DNA from: Clostridia bacterium
GTDB taxonomy: Bacteria > Bacillota > Clostridia > TANB77 > CAG-508
Direction: 5' to 3'
NCBI GenBank assembly: GCA_017934475.1
Contig: JAGBJN010000001.1
Coordinates: forward strand, 292,981-356,980
Length of the DNA: 64,000 nt
Shown in pieces: positions 1-9,228 of the stretch (the stretch's first letter is position 1; each line of letters opens with the position of its first letter). Under the pieces are notes generated by a model that made no database searches, had not been told where the DNA came from, and saw only the letters and a program-made list of their open reading frames with translations. Made by a program: the position numbers and the translations under genes.

Positions 1-617
1 TATCTACCTCCAACATTATCAGGTATTACAAATGTTTCATATTCTTCCTTGTCTGCTAACTGTTTTAAAGCTCCTTTTTCTTTGTCAGTTGTTACATATA
101 TTCTCTTTCTTGCCTCTTCTATTCCATATTTATTTTCCATAAATTCACGGAAAAATCTAAATGCTATTGCTGGTTCAGTTGTTGTTCCTGATTTAGAAAT
201 AACATTTATTGATAATTCTCTATTTCCTATTAGCTCTACTAAGTCATTTAGATATTCTCCACTTATATTATTACCTGCATATAATATCTGAGGTCCTTTT
301 CTTTGTTCTTTTGGTAGATAATTATAAAATGTGTTATTTAATGTTTCTATTACTGCTCTTGCCCCTAGATAAGATCCACCAATTCCTATTACAACTAGTA
401 CTTCTGAATCTTTTCTAATTTTTTTTGCACATTTTTTTATTTTATCTAACTCTTTTTTATTAATTTTTGTTGGTAATTCTAGCCAGCCTAAAAATGCTGT
501 TTCGTCATCTTTGTTTAAATATAATTCATCGTGTATTTTTTCCACTTCTTCTGCTTTTTTCATTATTTCTTTTTTATCAATTCCTACATATTGAAAATCT
601 ACTTTTATATTAGACAT
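1..617 (-). CDS. pgi: glucose-6-phosphate isomerase, C-terminus cut off by the window edge
   Basis: This enzyme interconverts glucose 6-phosphate and fructose 6-phosphate in cytosolic glycolysis and gluconeogenesis. About 205 N-terminal residues are visible. They include the sugar-isomerase core motifs [12 protein letters not shown] and [14 protein letters not shown], followed by the VIPDNVGGR segment at the edge, in the order usual for the family. The ATG ends at 617 and has an AGGAGG ribosome binding site at about 623-630. It lies 68 bp downstream of gpr on the same strand. Identity is secure. The missing C-terminal half lies outside the window. Confidence 0.95.
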   Translation of the reverse strand, partial: MSNIKVDFQYVGIDKKEIMKKAEEVEKIHDELYLNKDDETAFLGWLELPTKINKKELDKIKKCAKKIRKDSEVLVVIGIGGSYLGARAVIETLNNTFYNYLPKEQRKGPQILYAGNNISGEYLNDLVELIGNRELSINVISKSGTTTEPAIAFRFFREFMENKYGIEEARKRIYVTTDKEKGALKQLADKEEYETFVIPDNVGGR

Positions 618-685
618 CCAAATTCCTCCTCTTTTGCACTTTGATTTATTTTATATCAATTCTAAAATTTATGCAATATATTTTT

Positions 686-1621
686 TTACATACTTAAGTT
701 TATTCCCTCAGCTACTATTTCAGACATATTTTGAATCAAGTCATCTATTTCTTTTGGAGTTACTATCATATTATATTCTCCAACATTTAATGTTTCTTTT
801 ACTTCTTCATATTTATCATTATTCTTTAATTTATTTAAATATTCATTTGATTCTGCTTTTTGTTGTAATTTATCTATAAAAATGTCTATTCCTTCGGACA
901 CAAGAGTTGCAAGTTCAACTACTGTTGGTATTCCAAGTGCAATTACTGGTATTCCTAAACTTTCTTTGGTTAATTCTTTTCTTGTATTTCCAACTCCTGC
1001 TCCTGGTACTATTCCTGTATTTGAAATTTGAATAGAAGAACTAATCCTTTCTATGCTTCTTGATGCTAAAGCATCTATTACTATTAATAATTTTGGCTTT
1101 GTATGTTCTACTACTCCTTGTACAACTTCAACTGTTTCTATTCCTGTTGTTCCAAGTACTCCCGGTGCTATCGCACTTACAGGTCTTGCATTTTCATCAA
1201 TATATTGTGGCAAATACTTCAGTATATGTCTTGTTATCTCAATATTTTTAATTGTTTTTGGTCCTAACGCATCAGGTGTTACCTCTTCATTTCCAAGTCC
1301 AACTATAAGTATCTCATCTTTAGCTTGTATTTGATCTTCAATTAATTTTTTTAACTCATTTGCAAGTACTTTTGATGCTTCTTCTTTTTCATCGTCTTCT
1401 AATACATTTATTTTATTTATATCAATTGTTATATAATCTCCTATCTTTTTACCAATTGATTTTTCTCCTTCCTCATTTAAAACTTTGACTCTTGTTACTT
1501 TTATTTTATCGCTTATCTTTTCTTGTTCTGATTTTATTCCATTTATTTCATTTTCTATATTATTTGCTTTTGCATATAAATCTTTTCTTTCATCTGCCAT
1601 ATCGGTTCTAAAATTATACAT
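686..1621 (-). CDS. gpr: germination protease GPR (spore aspartic endopeptidase)
   Basis: GPR degrades small acid-soluble spore proteins in the spore core during germination and is made as a zymogen in the developing forespore. The 311-residue protein carries both segments that hold the catalytic aspartates known from the Bacillus enzyme: EVTPDALGPK near residue 117 and IVIDALASRSIER near residue 183. It also has the conserved SNTGIVPGAGVGNTRKEL region. A terminator at 1677-1708 separates it from holA upstream, so it is probably transcribed from its own promoter, as expected for a forespore gene. It is strong evidence that the organism forms endospores. Confidence 0.95.
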   Translation of the reverse strand: MYNFRTDMADERKDLYAKANNIENEINGIKSEQEKISDKIKVTRVKVLNEEGEKSIGKKIGDYITIDINKINVLEDDEKEEASKVLANELKKLIEDQIQAKDEILIVGLGNEEVTPDALGPKTIKNIEITRHILKYLPQYIDENARPVSAIAPGVLGTTGIETVEVVQGVVEHTKPKLLIVIDALASRSIERISSSIQISNTGIVPGAGVGNTRKELTKESLGIPVIALGIPTVVELATLVSEGIDIFIDKLQQKAESNEYLNKLKNNDKYEEVKETLNVGEYNMIVTPKEIDDLIQNMSEIVAEGINLSM

Positions 1622-1676
1622 ATTTCATCATTCCTCTCTTTCTTATTATTTTTAACTTTTTTAGAATTTATATACA

Positions 1677-1708
1677 AAAAAACACTATCAATTTTGATAG
1701 TGTTTTTA
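1677..1708 (-). terminator. Rho-independent terminator after holA
   Basis: A 12-bp perfect inverted repeat (arm AAAACACTATCA) is closed by a short loop and followed on the minus strand by a run of T. It ends the murB-yvcK-debranching enzyme-holA transcript before gpr. Confidence 0.85.
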
Positions 1709-1787
1709 CTTTTAATTTTCCTCCTTTAAATTATTAAATTGAATTTACTACTTATATATTAAATTTATTTTACACAATTAATTTCTT

Positions 1788-2810
1788 TTAGCAGTATCTA
1801 CAAAGTATCGATTCTAAGCCAATATTTATGTCTATTAAACCAATTTTATAATTACTATCTAAATTTATTAACTCCTCTAATATTTTTCTTAATTCTTGCT
1901 CTTTAAAATACCCTGCCTGTGTTTTATACTTAGATACCAAAAAAGTTTGGTTTGCCTTTAAATTTAATGCATCTGTAATGTTTTCATTATTGTTTACACA
2001 TAATTTTACAATATATAATTTTTTAAAATGATTATATAATGTTACTAATATTTTTTGTATAGGCTCTTTATTATATATTAAACCATTTAGTACTTCTAAT
2101 GCTTTACTTGTATTTTTCTTTCCTAAATTATCTGTTAAATCAAATATAATTGCATCTAATTTTTTTATGCAAAGTAAATCTATACTTTCCTTTGTTATTG
2201 TACCATTAGCTCCAGCATATTCAATTTGTTTTCTAATTTCATTTATTAAGTCTTGCATATTGCATCCAACAGATTCTATTAAATATTGAATAGCATAGTT
2301 ATCTATATTTACTTTGTACGCATTACATATTGACTTCATTCTTGTAGAAATTTGTGCAGGCTTTAATTCTTCAAAATTACATATAATACCTAATTTTTCT
2401 ATTGTACTAAATAAATCATTTTTATCCGCTTCTTGTTCTATAAATACAAGGACAACACTGTCGTTTATAATATCAATATTTTCTTCAATATATGTATTTA
2501 TTTTATTTACTATTTCACTATTAGCTTGAACTTTTTTTCTACCATCTTTTTTAAATAATCCTGTATCTCTTGCTATTATAAGCTTTTTTTCATAGCCAAA
2601 AGCTGGTGTTTCCATGTCTGATACAAGGGAATTAACACTTCCTTCATCTATTTTTATATAGTTTATTCCTGTAATTAATTCTCCAAAATTTGACTTTATT
2701 TTTTTTAAGCATGAGTCTAAAAGGAAAGTTTCTTCCCCATATAAAAGATAAATGCTATTTAATTTTCCTTGTTTTAAATCTGTTTCAAGATTTTCAATTG
2801 TTGTTTGCAT
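1788..2810 (-). CDS. holA: DNA polymerase III delta subunit
   Basis: The delta subunit of the clamp loader opens the beta sliding clamp. The 340-residue length is normal. The N-terminus has the HolA pattern (LKQGKLNSIYLLYGEETFLLD) leading into a degenerate AAA+ fold without an intact Walker A motif. Later come MQDLINEIRKQIEYAG and the C-terminal collar-domain segment NKEPIQKILVTLYNHFKKL. It starts 31 bp after the debranching enzyme gene and is followed by a strong terminator. The usual Firmicutes neighbour gpr follows, without rpsT between them. Confidence 0.93.
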   Translation of the reverse strand: MQTTIENLETDLKQGKLNSIYLLYGEETFLLDSCLKKIKSNFGELITGINYIKIDEGSVNSLVSDMETPAFGYEKKLIIARDTGLFKKDGRKKVQANSEIVNKINTYIEENIDIINDSVVLVFIEQEADKNDLFSTIEKLGIICNFEELKPAQISTRMKSICNAYKVNIDNYAIQYLIESVGCNMQDLINEIRKQIEYAGANGTITKESIDLLCIKKLDAIIFDLTDNLGKKNTSKALEVLNGLIYNKEPIQKILVTLYNHFKKLYIVKLCVNNNENITDALNLKANQTFLVSKYKTQAGYFKEQELRKILEELINLDSNYKIGLIDINIGLESILCRYC

Positions 2811-2841
2811 TTTTTTACTTCCTTTTTTGATTCCGCTTATT

Positions 2842-4857
2842 TTAATTATTTTCTAATATAATTCTAAACACTTCAGCTACACTCCATGCTTGATTTATTG
2901 TTCCTTTTGCTTCAAAAGGCTTCCTTGAATCATATATTTCGTGAATTCCTCCTATCGTTCTTCCTTCTTGGAACTCTTTTACAAATGTCTTTTCTACTTC
3001 ATTTTTAAATTCATTTAATGAATTTTGTAAATCTTTTCTCTTCGTACTATTTTTTTCTGCATTCACAATATTCTTAAGACTATCATAATAAACACCTAAA
3101 AGCCATGGCCATGTTATTCCTTGGTGATAACTCATATCTCTTCTAAAGCTATCTCCTTCATATACTTCAACATAATTTTCTTCACCTTTTGCAAGTGTTT
3201 TTAATCCATAACTATTAAGTAATTTTTTTGTTACAGTATCCAATATTTCTTTTGCTATATCTGACGTTGGATCAATTACTGGATATGTAAGGCTAAGTGC
3301 ATATAATTGATTCGGTCTTATTTTAGGATCTCCTAAAACATCATATAAGCATTTTTTTCTTTTATTATAGAATTTCTCTTCAAATGATTTTTTAGTTTTT
3401 TCTGCCATTTTCTTATATTCATTTGCAACTTTTTTATCTTCAAATTTAAGCGCTAATTCTTCCATTATTTTTAATGCATTATACCACATTGCATTTATTT
3501 CAACTGCTTTTCCATTTCTTGGCGTAACAACATATGCTCCTATTTTAGCATCCATCCATGTATTTTGTATAAATTCACTGCCTGAATTTATTAATCCATC
3601 TTCATCCAAATAAATATTATTACCATCTACATCTATTCCATTTTTATATGATGCTATTATAATCTTTAGTTTTTCATAAAAGTTTTCTTTTATAAATTTT
3701 TCATCAAAAGTATATTTTAGATATTTTTCTATTTGTTCAAATAATAACAATGAACTATCAACACTGTTATATAATGGTCTATTATCATATCCTGAATATC
3801 CATTAGGAACTAATCCAAATTTCATATCTCTAATCATTGTTTGTAATACTTCTTTTGCTATTTCATATCTTTTTGTTTTTAAAAGAAGTCCCTCAAATGA
3901 AATCAAACTATCTCTTCCCCAATCTAGAAACCAAGGATATCCCGCTATAATTGTATGAAGTCCAAACGAAGGTCTATATACTACAAAATTATCTGTGGCA
4001 ATAATAAAGTTTCTTATTAATTCTTTCTTTTCACTTGACCATTCTTCTTTAAATAACTCAGAATCATATGTTAATTCAGCAATTCTTGCAACTTCTCCGC
4101 TGATTATATTTTTAGCTGATATTTCTTCTATATTTTCTTCTAATGAAGCAACAAACGTAATATCTCTTTCTTCATTTTCTCCTATTTCTATTTCATATCT
4201 ACCAGCTATAGCATGATTTTCTTCTGGATTAAATCCTCTTTTTTCTTCTTCAATATAATACATATTTTTGAAACTATCATTTTCATGTTTGATATAAGTT
4301 CCTTCTGAAACATTTATATATATTGGTTTATCTGAGTTTCCATCTACTACAACTTTTAATTTTCTATTATTTTCTTCTTGTCTAATACTAAATTCATGTC
4401 CATATGTATCTGAATGAAAATCTCTAAAATTTAATATAGGTGTAAGAATTAATTTAGCATTATTCCCTTTATTTACAACTTGATAAAATATAACAACTGT
4501 ATTTTTTCCATATTCCATACAAATATATTTTTTTATGATTACATCTTTTACTTCATATGTATAAATTGGTATATAGTTTTTTTCAAAACTTTTTAAATAC
4601 TTATAACCATTTGATATATAGTTTTTACATACATTAGTATATAAATCAAACTTTTCCCCATCAATCTCTATACTTTCATCTACCTTTGAAAGGACTAAAT
4701 ATCTCCTTGCTGGTGGAGTAATCGGTGCTATTAATAAACCATGGTATCTTCTAGTATTTGCCCCTATTATTGTTGAACTTGCAAAACCACCTATTCCATT
4801 TGTTATCAACCATTCTTTTTCCAATCCAGTATTCAAATCTATATTTTTGAATTTCAT
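2842..4857 (-). CDS. glycogen debranching enzyme, amylo-alpha-1,6-glucosidase type (GH133-like)
   Basis: This protein is predicted to hydrolyse alpha-1,6 branch points of glycogen or related alpha-glucans in the cytosol. The first ~250 residues match the N-terminal beta-sandwich of bacterial debranching enzymes (EWLITNGIGGFASSTI, NTRRYHGLLIA). Residues ~280-665 form the (alpha/alpha)6 barrel with GYPWFLDWGRDSLISFEGLLL, a WMDAKIG segment, NAMWYNALKI and HQGITWPWLLGVY. The conserved aspartates and glutamates of the glucosidase site appear to be present. Length (671 aa) is typical. It sits between yvcK and holA in one minus-strand operon, consistent with YvcK's link to carbon metabolism. Confidence 0.9.
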   Translation of the reverse strand: MKFKNIDLNTGLEKEWLITNGIGGFASSTIIGANTRRYHGLLIAPITPPARRYLVLSKVDESIEIDGEKFDLYTNVCKNYISNGYKYLKSFEKNYIPIYTYEVKDVIIKKYICMEYGKNTVVIFYQVVNKGNNAKLILTPILNFRDFHSDTYGHEFSIRQEENNRKLKVVVDGNSDKPIYINVSEGTYIKHENDSFKNMYYIEEEKRGFNPEENHAIAGRYEIEIGENEERDITFVASLEENIEEISAKNIISGEVARIAELTYDSELFKEEWSSEKKELIRNFIIATDNFVVYRPSFGLHTIIAGYPWFLDWGRDSLISFEGLLLKTKRYEIAKEVLQTMIRDMKFGLVPNGYSGYDNRPLYNSVDSSLLLFEQIEKYLKYTFDEKFIKENFYEKLKIIIASYKNGIDVDGNNIYLDEDGLINSGSEFIQNTWMDAKIGAYVVTPRNGKAVEINAMWYNALKIMEELALKFEDKKVANEYKKMAEKTKKSFEEKFYNKRKKCLYDVLGDPKIRPNQLYALSLTYPVIDPTSDIAKEILDTVTKKLLNSYGLKTLAKGEENYVEVYEGDSFRRDMSYHQGITWPWLLGVYYDSLKNIVNAEKNSTKRKDLQNSLNEFKNEVEKTFVKEFQEGRTIGGIHEIYDSRKPFEAKGTINQAWSVAEVFRIILENN

Positions 4858-4915
4858 TTGTATCCCCTTTTCTTTTTCTTATGTTTATTTATTACTTAAT
4901 TTCTTCACTTTGATA

Positions 4916-6445
4916 TTACTCTATGTTATCCTTTTTCAAGTTTCTACTTACTTCTGCTCTACGTTTTGCTTGTTTTCTTTTATTTGCTTTTTCATCACTT
5001 TCTTTTATTGCCAAAATTCTATTATTATATTTTTCCGAAAATTTACTTTGTACTTTTTTTACAACTTTAGGTTGTTCTAAATTTATACGTTTTTTCTTTC
5101 TTTTTCCCAAGCTTTTCTTTTTCTTTTTCAGTTTGTTATTTAGCATTACATATTGTGCACCATTTTGCATATCTCTAAATTTCATATCTTCACATATAAG
5201 TTCTATTATTGAGGATGCAATTGCATCGGGATTATGACGAATTCTATCACCATCTATGCTAGATAAGTTTCTTTGAACTAGTTTTACTCCTTGTTCTTTT
5301 GCTTTTGATAAATCTTGTTCAACTAAATCAGATCCCTCTTTGTTGTATCTTCTAATAAATTCTGGAATTATTTCCCCTGTATCATATATACAGTATTCTA
5401 TTACTCCTTTTCCTGCATGATCATTTATTGCTTTTATATGTTCTGATAACGGATATTCATCTGTTTGACCTGGTTCTGTCATAATATTACTAATATATAT
5501 TTTAAAAGCTTTGCTTTCTCTAATTGTTTTAGCAACATTTTTAATAAGTAGATTTGGTATTACATTTGTATATAAACTTCCTGGTCCTATAATAATTGCA
5601 TCTGCTCTTTCAATTGCTTCTAGCACTCCTGGAGCTGGTACTGAATTTGATGGTGTAATAAATATACGACTAATTTTACTTTTTCTTTTTGAAACAACTT
5701 CAGGTATTTCCTCTCTCTTTTTTATTACTGTTCCATCTTCTAATTCTGCACATATATCTATTGCATCTAAAGTAACAGGAAGAACCTTTCCTGACATATT
5801 TAAAACATTTCTCGTTTTTTCTATTGATGTTGTAAAATCACCATATAATTCTTTCATTGCAAGTAAATAAATATCTCCAAAACAAAGTGATTTTAGTTTT
5901 CCTTCAGAAAATTTATAATTTAATATTCCATCCATTAAAACTTCATCTTCTGCAAGTGCAGAAATACTATTTTTTATATTATCTAATGGTAATGTAGAAA
6001 GAAGTTTTCTTGAATCATTTGCTTCTTCACCATAGTCTGAAATAGTAACAATTGCTGTTATATTATTTGTGTATGTTTTTAATCCTCTAAGTACTGATTC
6101 TAGTCCTTTTCCTCCACCAATTACTACAATATTTGGTCCTTCATCATATACTTTTCTGTTAAATATAAGTGATTTAACCTGACCTTTTTTTGCAATATCC
6201 CTTGTGTCAGATTCTTGTACTAAAAGTTCCAATGTTCTTTTTTGCATAAAAATATTTCCAACTATTACAAGAGTAAAACCTAATACAAAACTTATAATTA
6301 TTTTTGCGATTCCAAAAAATTGCAATTCTTGTGCAACTAATATTTTTGAAACACCATAACATGCAAGTAATATACCTAAAATTATTATTATCATCCAACG
6401 TTTCATTTTAGCTGAATTTTTAAACCATTTAAAAAAACCTTTCAT
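4916..6445 (-). CDS. yvcK: YvcK-family gluconeogenesis/morphogenesis factor with membrane anchor
   Basis: YvcK proteins bind UDP-sugars and are needed for growth on gluconeogenic carbon and for correct placement of cell-wall enzymes. After two hydrophobic N-terminal helices (about residues 15-65) comes the CofD-like nucleotide-binding fold: NIVVIGGGKGLESVLRGL, TISDYGEEANDSRKLL, DAIIIGPGSLYTNVIPNLL and SNIMTEPGQTDEY. The last ~80 residues are a long lysine/arginine-rich tail. The N-terminal anchor and basic tail exceed the ~320-residue Bacillus protein and suggest membrane attachment here. It lies 13 bp after murB, a common Firmicutes pairing; rapZ and whiA, often found nearby, are absent. Confidence 0.9.
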   Translation of the reverse strand: MKGFFKWFKNSAKMKRWMIIIILGILLACYGVSKILVAQELQFFGIAKIIISFVLGFTLVIVGNIFMQKRTLELLVQESDTRDIAKKGQVKSLIFNRKVYDEGPNIVVIGGGKGLESVLRGLKTYTNNITAIVTISDYGEEANDSRKLLSTLPLDNIKNSISALAEDEVLMDGILNYKFSEGKLKSLCFGDIYLLAMKELYGDFTTSIEKTRNVLNMSGKVLPVTLDAIDICAELEDGTVIKKREEIPEVVSKRKSKISRIFITPSNSVPAPGVLEAIERADAIIIGPGSLYTNVIPNLLIKNVAKTIRESKAFKIYISNIMTEPGQTDEYPLSEHIKAINDHAGKGVIEYCIYDTGEIIPEFIRRYNKEGSDLVEQDLSKAKEQGVKLVQRNLSSIDGDRIRHNPDAIASSIIELICEDMKFRDMQNGAQYVMLNNKLKKKKKSLGKRKKKRINLEQPKVVKKVQSKFSEKYNNRILAIKESDEKANKRKQAKRRAEVSRNLKKDNIE

Positions 6446-6458
6446 TTTTCCTCCTAAT

Positions 6459-7370
6459 TTACTCCCCTATAACTTCTATTTCTGGTTCTATTATTTTTCC
6501 GTATTTTTCATAAACTACTTTAATTACATAATCAACTAAATTTAAAACATCTTCTGCTGTTGCATTTCCTGTATTTACAATGAAACCAGCATGTTTTTCG
6601 GAAACTTGCGCTCCTCCAATTTTATACCCTTTTAATCCTGCCTCATCTATTATTTGTGATGTAATAAATCCATTTCCTCTTTTGAATGTACTTCCTCCAC
6701 TTGGCATATTTAGTGGTTGTTTTTCTATTCTTTTTCCATTTAAGTCATCCATTTTTTCTTTAATTTCTTTTGCATTTCCTTTGCTTAACTTAAATTTAAC
6801 ATTAACTATTATTTCTTTCTTTTCTTTAAATCTACTATACCTGTATGAAAAATTGATATCTTCGTTTCTTACAGTTATTAAATTTCCTTCTTCATTTATA
6901 AAAGTAACACTTTCAACAATTTGCTTCATTTCACCGCCATATGCTCCTGCATTCATTCTAACTGCCCCTCCGACGCTTCCAGGTATCCCTGAAGCAAATT
7001 CAAATCCCTCTATTTCATTTTTTAGTAATTCATTTGCAAGAACTGGTAATTTAACTCCACTTCCTGCATTTACAATAGCAATATCACCTTCCCATTTTAT
7101 ATCAATATTTTCAAAACAAGGGCTTATTGTAATTCCTCTTATTCCTTTATCTTTTACAAGTGTATTTGATCCATTTCCTACAATACTTAATTCTAAATTA
7201 TTTTTATTTGCATAATTTACTATGTATATTAATTCATCAATATCTTTAACTCTTATCCAAATATCTGCAGGTCCACCAATTCTGAAAGATGTATGTTTTG
7301 ACATTAATTCATTTTGTTTAACTTCTGAATTTGGCATATTCTTTAAGATTTCTTCATATATATTTTGCAT
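6459..7370 (-). CDS. murB: UDP-N-acetylenolpyruvoylglucosamine reductase
   Basis: MurB uses NADPH and FAD to make UDP-N-acetylmuramate, a cytosolic step of peptidoglycan synthesis. The 303-residue protein has the FAD-binding segments SFRIGGPADIWI and VVGNGSNTLVKD-like sequence, ASGIPGSVGGAVRMNAGAYGGEM, and the catalytic serine region MPSGGSTFKRGNG, followed by IDEAGLKGYKIGGAQVSEKHAGFIVN. It lacks the extra C-terminal loop of the E. coli type, as is normal for Firmicutes (type II) MurB. It heads the murB-yvcK-debranching enzyme-holA transcript. Confidence 0.95.
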   Translation of the reverse strand: MQNIYEEILKNMPNSEVKQNELMSKHTSFRIGGPADIWIRVKDIDELIYIVNYANKNNLELSIVGNGSNTLVKDKGIRGITISPCFENIDIKWEGDIAIVNAGSGVKLPVLANELLKNEIEGFEFASGIPGSVGGAVRMNAGAYGGEMKQIVESVTFINEEGNLITVRNEDINFSYRYSRFKEKKEIIVNVKFKLSKGNAKEIKEKMDDLNGKRIEKQPLNMPSGGSTFKRGNGFITSQIIDEAGLKGYKIGGAQVSEKHAGFIVNTGNATAEDVLNLVDYVIKVVYEKYGKIIEPEIEVIGE

Positions 7371-7427
7371 ATCCTATTAAATCCCCCTTTGTTAAATATA
7401 TGAATTTTTAAGTTTTTTATGTTTTTT

Positions 7428-7456
7428 ATTTTATCATTTTTATACAAAATTTACAA
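7428..7456 (-). promoter_or_regulatory. candidate sigma-A promoter of murB operon
   Basis: On the minus strand a -35 box TTGTAA (7451-7456) and a -10 box TAAAAT (7428-7433) are separated by 17 bp, 58 bp upstream of the murB start. It is divergent from the promoter of the plus-strand TM2 gene. Confidence 0.55.
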
Positions 7457-7483
7457 TCTTTTTAAAAAATTTTCGTATTTTAC

Positions 7484-7511
7484 TTGCAAATTTTGTAAAA
7501 TGATGTATAAT
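7484..7511 (+). promoter_or_regulatory. sigma-A promoter of first TM2-domain gene
   Basis: TTGCAA (7484-7489) and TATAAT (7506-7511) are separated by 16 bp. An AAGGAG ribosome binding site at about 7532-7537 precedes the ATG at 7546. Confidence 0.7.
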
Positions 7512-7545
7512 GTTATTATATTTTAGAAAAAAAGGAGAATGAATT

Positions 7546-7890
7546 ATGTTTTATTTAGAAGATGAAGAAAAAGAAGAAGAAGTAACTTCAACAGAAGAAA
7601 CAGTTGAAGTAGAAGCTACACCAGTTGAGGAAGCTAATACATCAACATCAAGTGATTCAGAAGGAAAATCAAAAATGGTTGCTGGATTACTAGGAATATT
7701 CTTAGGAACATTTGGTGTTCACAACTTCTATTTAGGATATACAGGTAAAGCTGTAGCTCAATTATTAATTTCATTATTAAGCTGCGGAACTTTAGCTATC
7801 GTATCAGAAGTTTGGGGATTAGTTGAAGGTATCATGATATTAATGGGTAACATCAATACAGATGCTAACGGAAATCCTTTAAAAGATTAA
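7546..7890 (+). CDS. TM2-domain membrane protein with acidic N-terminal tail
   Basis: TM2 proteins are small two-helix membrane proteins of uncertain function. This 114-residue example starts with about 40 residues very rich in Glu, Thr and Ser. The TM2 domain follows: KSKMVAGLLGIFLGTFGVHNFYLGYTGKA, then a second membrane helix and WGLVEGIMILMGN, with the typical ending TDANGNPL. It has its own promoter and a terminator at 7942-7978. A paralogue lies about 1 kb downstream, past tcdA on the other strand. The exact role is unknown. Confidence 0.88.
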   Translation: MFYLEDEEKEEEVTSTEETVEVEATPVEEANTSTSSDSEGKSKMVAGLLGIFLGTFGVHNFYLGYTGKAVAQLLISLLSCGTLAIVSEVWGLVEGIMILMGNINTDANGNPLKD

Positions 7891-7941
7891 TTTTGAAAAT
7901 AAATTATATTGTTTTCTATAATTTTATTTTAATCGAATTAC

Positions 7942-7978
7942 AAAAAAAGAAATTGATTAAATCAATTTCTTTTTTTAT
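7942..7978. terminator. bidirectional terminator between TM2 gene and tcdA
   Basis: An inverted repeat with arms AAAGAAATTGAT and ATCAATTTCTTT is flanked by A-runs and T-runs on both sides. It can therefore end both converging transcripts. Confidence 0.85.
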
Positions 7979-8005
7979 TTATATATACCTCTCTTATATT
8001 CTTTT

Positions 8006-8728
8006 TTATTTTATTAAATCTTTTACAACTTCTCCAGCTATCATTAAACCTGCAACTGAAGGCACAAAAGCTATGCTTCCAATTGCCGGTATAATTCTAT
8101 TTTTTGTTTCACCTTTATTTTCTTCTATTTCTTCTTTGCTCTTTATTGGCTCTTCTTTTGAATATAATACTTTTACGTTTTTTATATTTCTATTTTTTAA
8201 TTCTTTTCTTATTACTTTAGCAAGTGGACATATACTTGTTTTGCTTATATCTACTATTTCAAATTTACTAGGATCTAATTTATTTCCTGTTCCCATACAT
8301 GATATAATTGGAATATTTAATTTTTTTGATTCTTCTATTAAAGTTATTTTGGCTGTTACTGTATCAATCGCATCAACCACATATGAAATATTTTTATCTA
8401 AAATTTTATTACTATTTTCTTTTGAATAAAATTCTTTAAAAACTTCCACTTTTGCGTTTGGATTTATATCTAATATTCTTTGTTTTGACACTTCTACTTT
8501 ATCTTTTCCTATCGTTTTTGTTGTTGCAATTATTTGTCTGTTTATATTGGTTTCAGAAACCACATCTTTATCAACAAGTACAAATTCACCTACTCCGCTT
8601 CTTGCTAACGCCTCTACAACATATGAACCTACTCCACCTATTCCAAATACAGCAACTTTAGATTTTTTTAAGGCTTCCATTGCTTCTTTACCTATTAACA
8701 TTTCTGTTCTTGAAAATTTATTTAACAT
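8006..8728 (-). CDS. tcdA: tRNA threonylcarbamoyladenosine dehydratase (TcdA/CsdL-type E1-like enzyme)
   Basis: TcdA uses ATP to dehydrate t6A at position 37 of tRNA to its cyclic form. The ThiF/E1-like fold is clear: VAVFGIGGVGSYVVEALARSG (dinucleotide binding, from about residue 25), LVDKDVVSETNINRQI, and VVDAIDTVTAKI, then ISCMGTGNKLDP and the C-terminal PAIGSIAFVPSVAGLMIAGEVV. I chose the ATG at 8728 because it has a GGAGA site at good spacing and yields the family-typical start MLNKFSRTEMLIG. A longer frame from 8740 has no such site. It converges on the TM2 gene and shares a bidirectional terminator with it. Confidence 0.9.
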   Translation of the reverse strand: MLNKFSRTEMLIGKEAMEALKKSKVAVFGIGGVGSYVVEALARSGVGEFVLVDKDVVSETNINRQIIATTKTIGKDKVEVSKQRILDINPNAKVEVFKEFYSKENSNKILDKNISYVVDAIDTVTAKITLIEESKKLNIPIISCMGTGNKLDPSKFEIVDISKTSICPLAKVIRKELKNRNIKNVKVLYSKEEPIKSKEEIEENKGETKNRIIPAIGSIAFVPSVAGLMIAGEVVKDLIK

Positions 8729-8789
8729 CTGTTTCTCCATTCTTTTTTATTTTTTATATTTTACCATATTTAGTTATTTTTGTTAATAC

Positions 8790-8819
8790 TTGCCAAATAT
8801 ACTATCTTTGTTGTATAAT
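8790..8819 (+). promoter_or_regulatory. sigma-A promoter of second TM2-domain gene
   Basis: TTGCCA (8790-8795) and TATAAT (8814-8819) are separated by 18 bp. The box lies inside a possible longer reading frame starting at 8790. That argues the real start is the ATG at 8853, with GAGG at 8841-8844. Confidence 0.75.
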
Positions 8820-8852
8820 AATATTATATTTGATAGAAATGAGGTATGTTTT

Positions 8853-9179
8853 ATGGAAAATAATAAAAAATCAAAAATTGCTGCAGGATTACTTGGAGTA
8901 TTTTTAGGAAGCTATGGTATTCATAATTTTTATTTAGGCTATACTAATAAAGGAATTACTCAACTTGTCTTATCATTAGGAAGTGTCGTATTATCTATAT
9001 TTTTATGGTTTTTAGGAGGCCTTTTATCAGTAATTCTTATTGGTATTCCTATTATGTTTATAGCATTTATATTAGACTTAGTTCCTTTTGGCGTTTGGGT
9101 TTGGGGACTAATTGAAGGAATTCAAATTCTTTCAGGTAATGTTAAAACAGACGCAAATGGAGTAGAACTTACTGATTAA
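8853..9179 (+). CDS. TM2-domain membrane protein (second copy)
   Basis: This 108-residue TM2 paralogue has KIAAGLLGVFLGSYGIHNFYLGYTNKG in the first membrane helix and a longer hydrophobic central part (about residues 40-85) than the copy at 7546. It ends VWGLIEGIQILSGNVKTDANGVELTD, close to the other copy's ending. The acidic N-terminal tail is absent. The start at 8853 follows from the upstream promoter and ribosome binding site. A terminator at 9193-9223 follows directly. Function is unknown. Confidence 0.87.
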   Translation: MENNKKSKIAAGLLGVFLGSYGIHNFYLGYTNKGITQLVLSLGSVVLSIFLWFLGGLLSVILIGIPIMFIAFILDLVPFGVWVWGLIEGIQILSGNVKTDANGVELTD

Positions 9180-9192
9180 TTAAATAGTTTTC

Positions 9193-9223
9193 AAAAAAAG
9201 AACTGATTTTATTCAGTTCTTTT
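9193..9223. terminator. terminator between second TM2 gene and fadD-like gene
   Basis: The inverted repeat AAGAACTGA / TCAGTTCTT is flanked by A-rich and T-rich runs. It serves the plus-strand TM2 gene and probably also the converging minus-strand acyl-CoA synthetase gene. Confidence 0.8.
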
Positions 9224-9228
9224 ACTTT

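Noticed and set aside
6580-7215. Long plus-strand frame (211 codons) opposite murB
   Set aside because: It is the antisense shadow of murB, whose motifs are complete; composition is hydrophobic low-complexity as expected of such shadows.
8790-8852. Longer N-terminus for the second TM2 protein
   Set aside because: The extra 21 codons overlap the promoter (TTGCCA-18-TATAAT); the ATG at 8853 has its own ribosome binding site.
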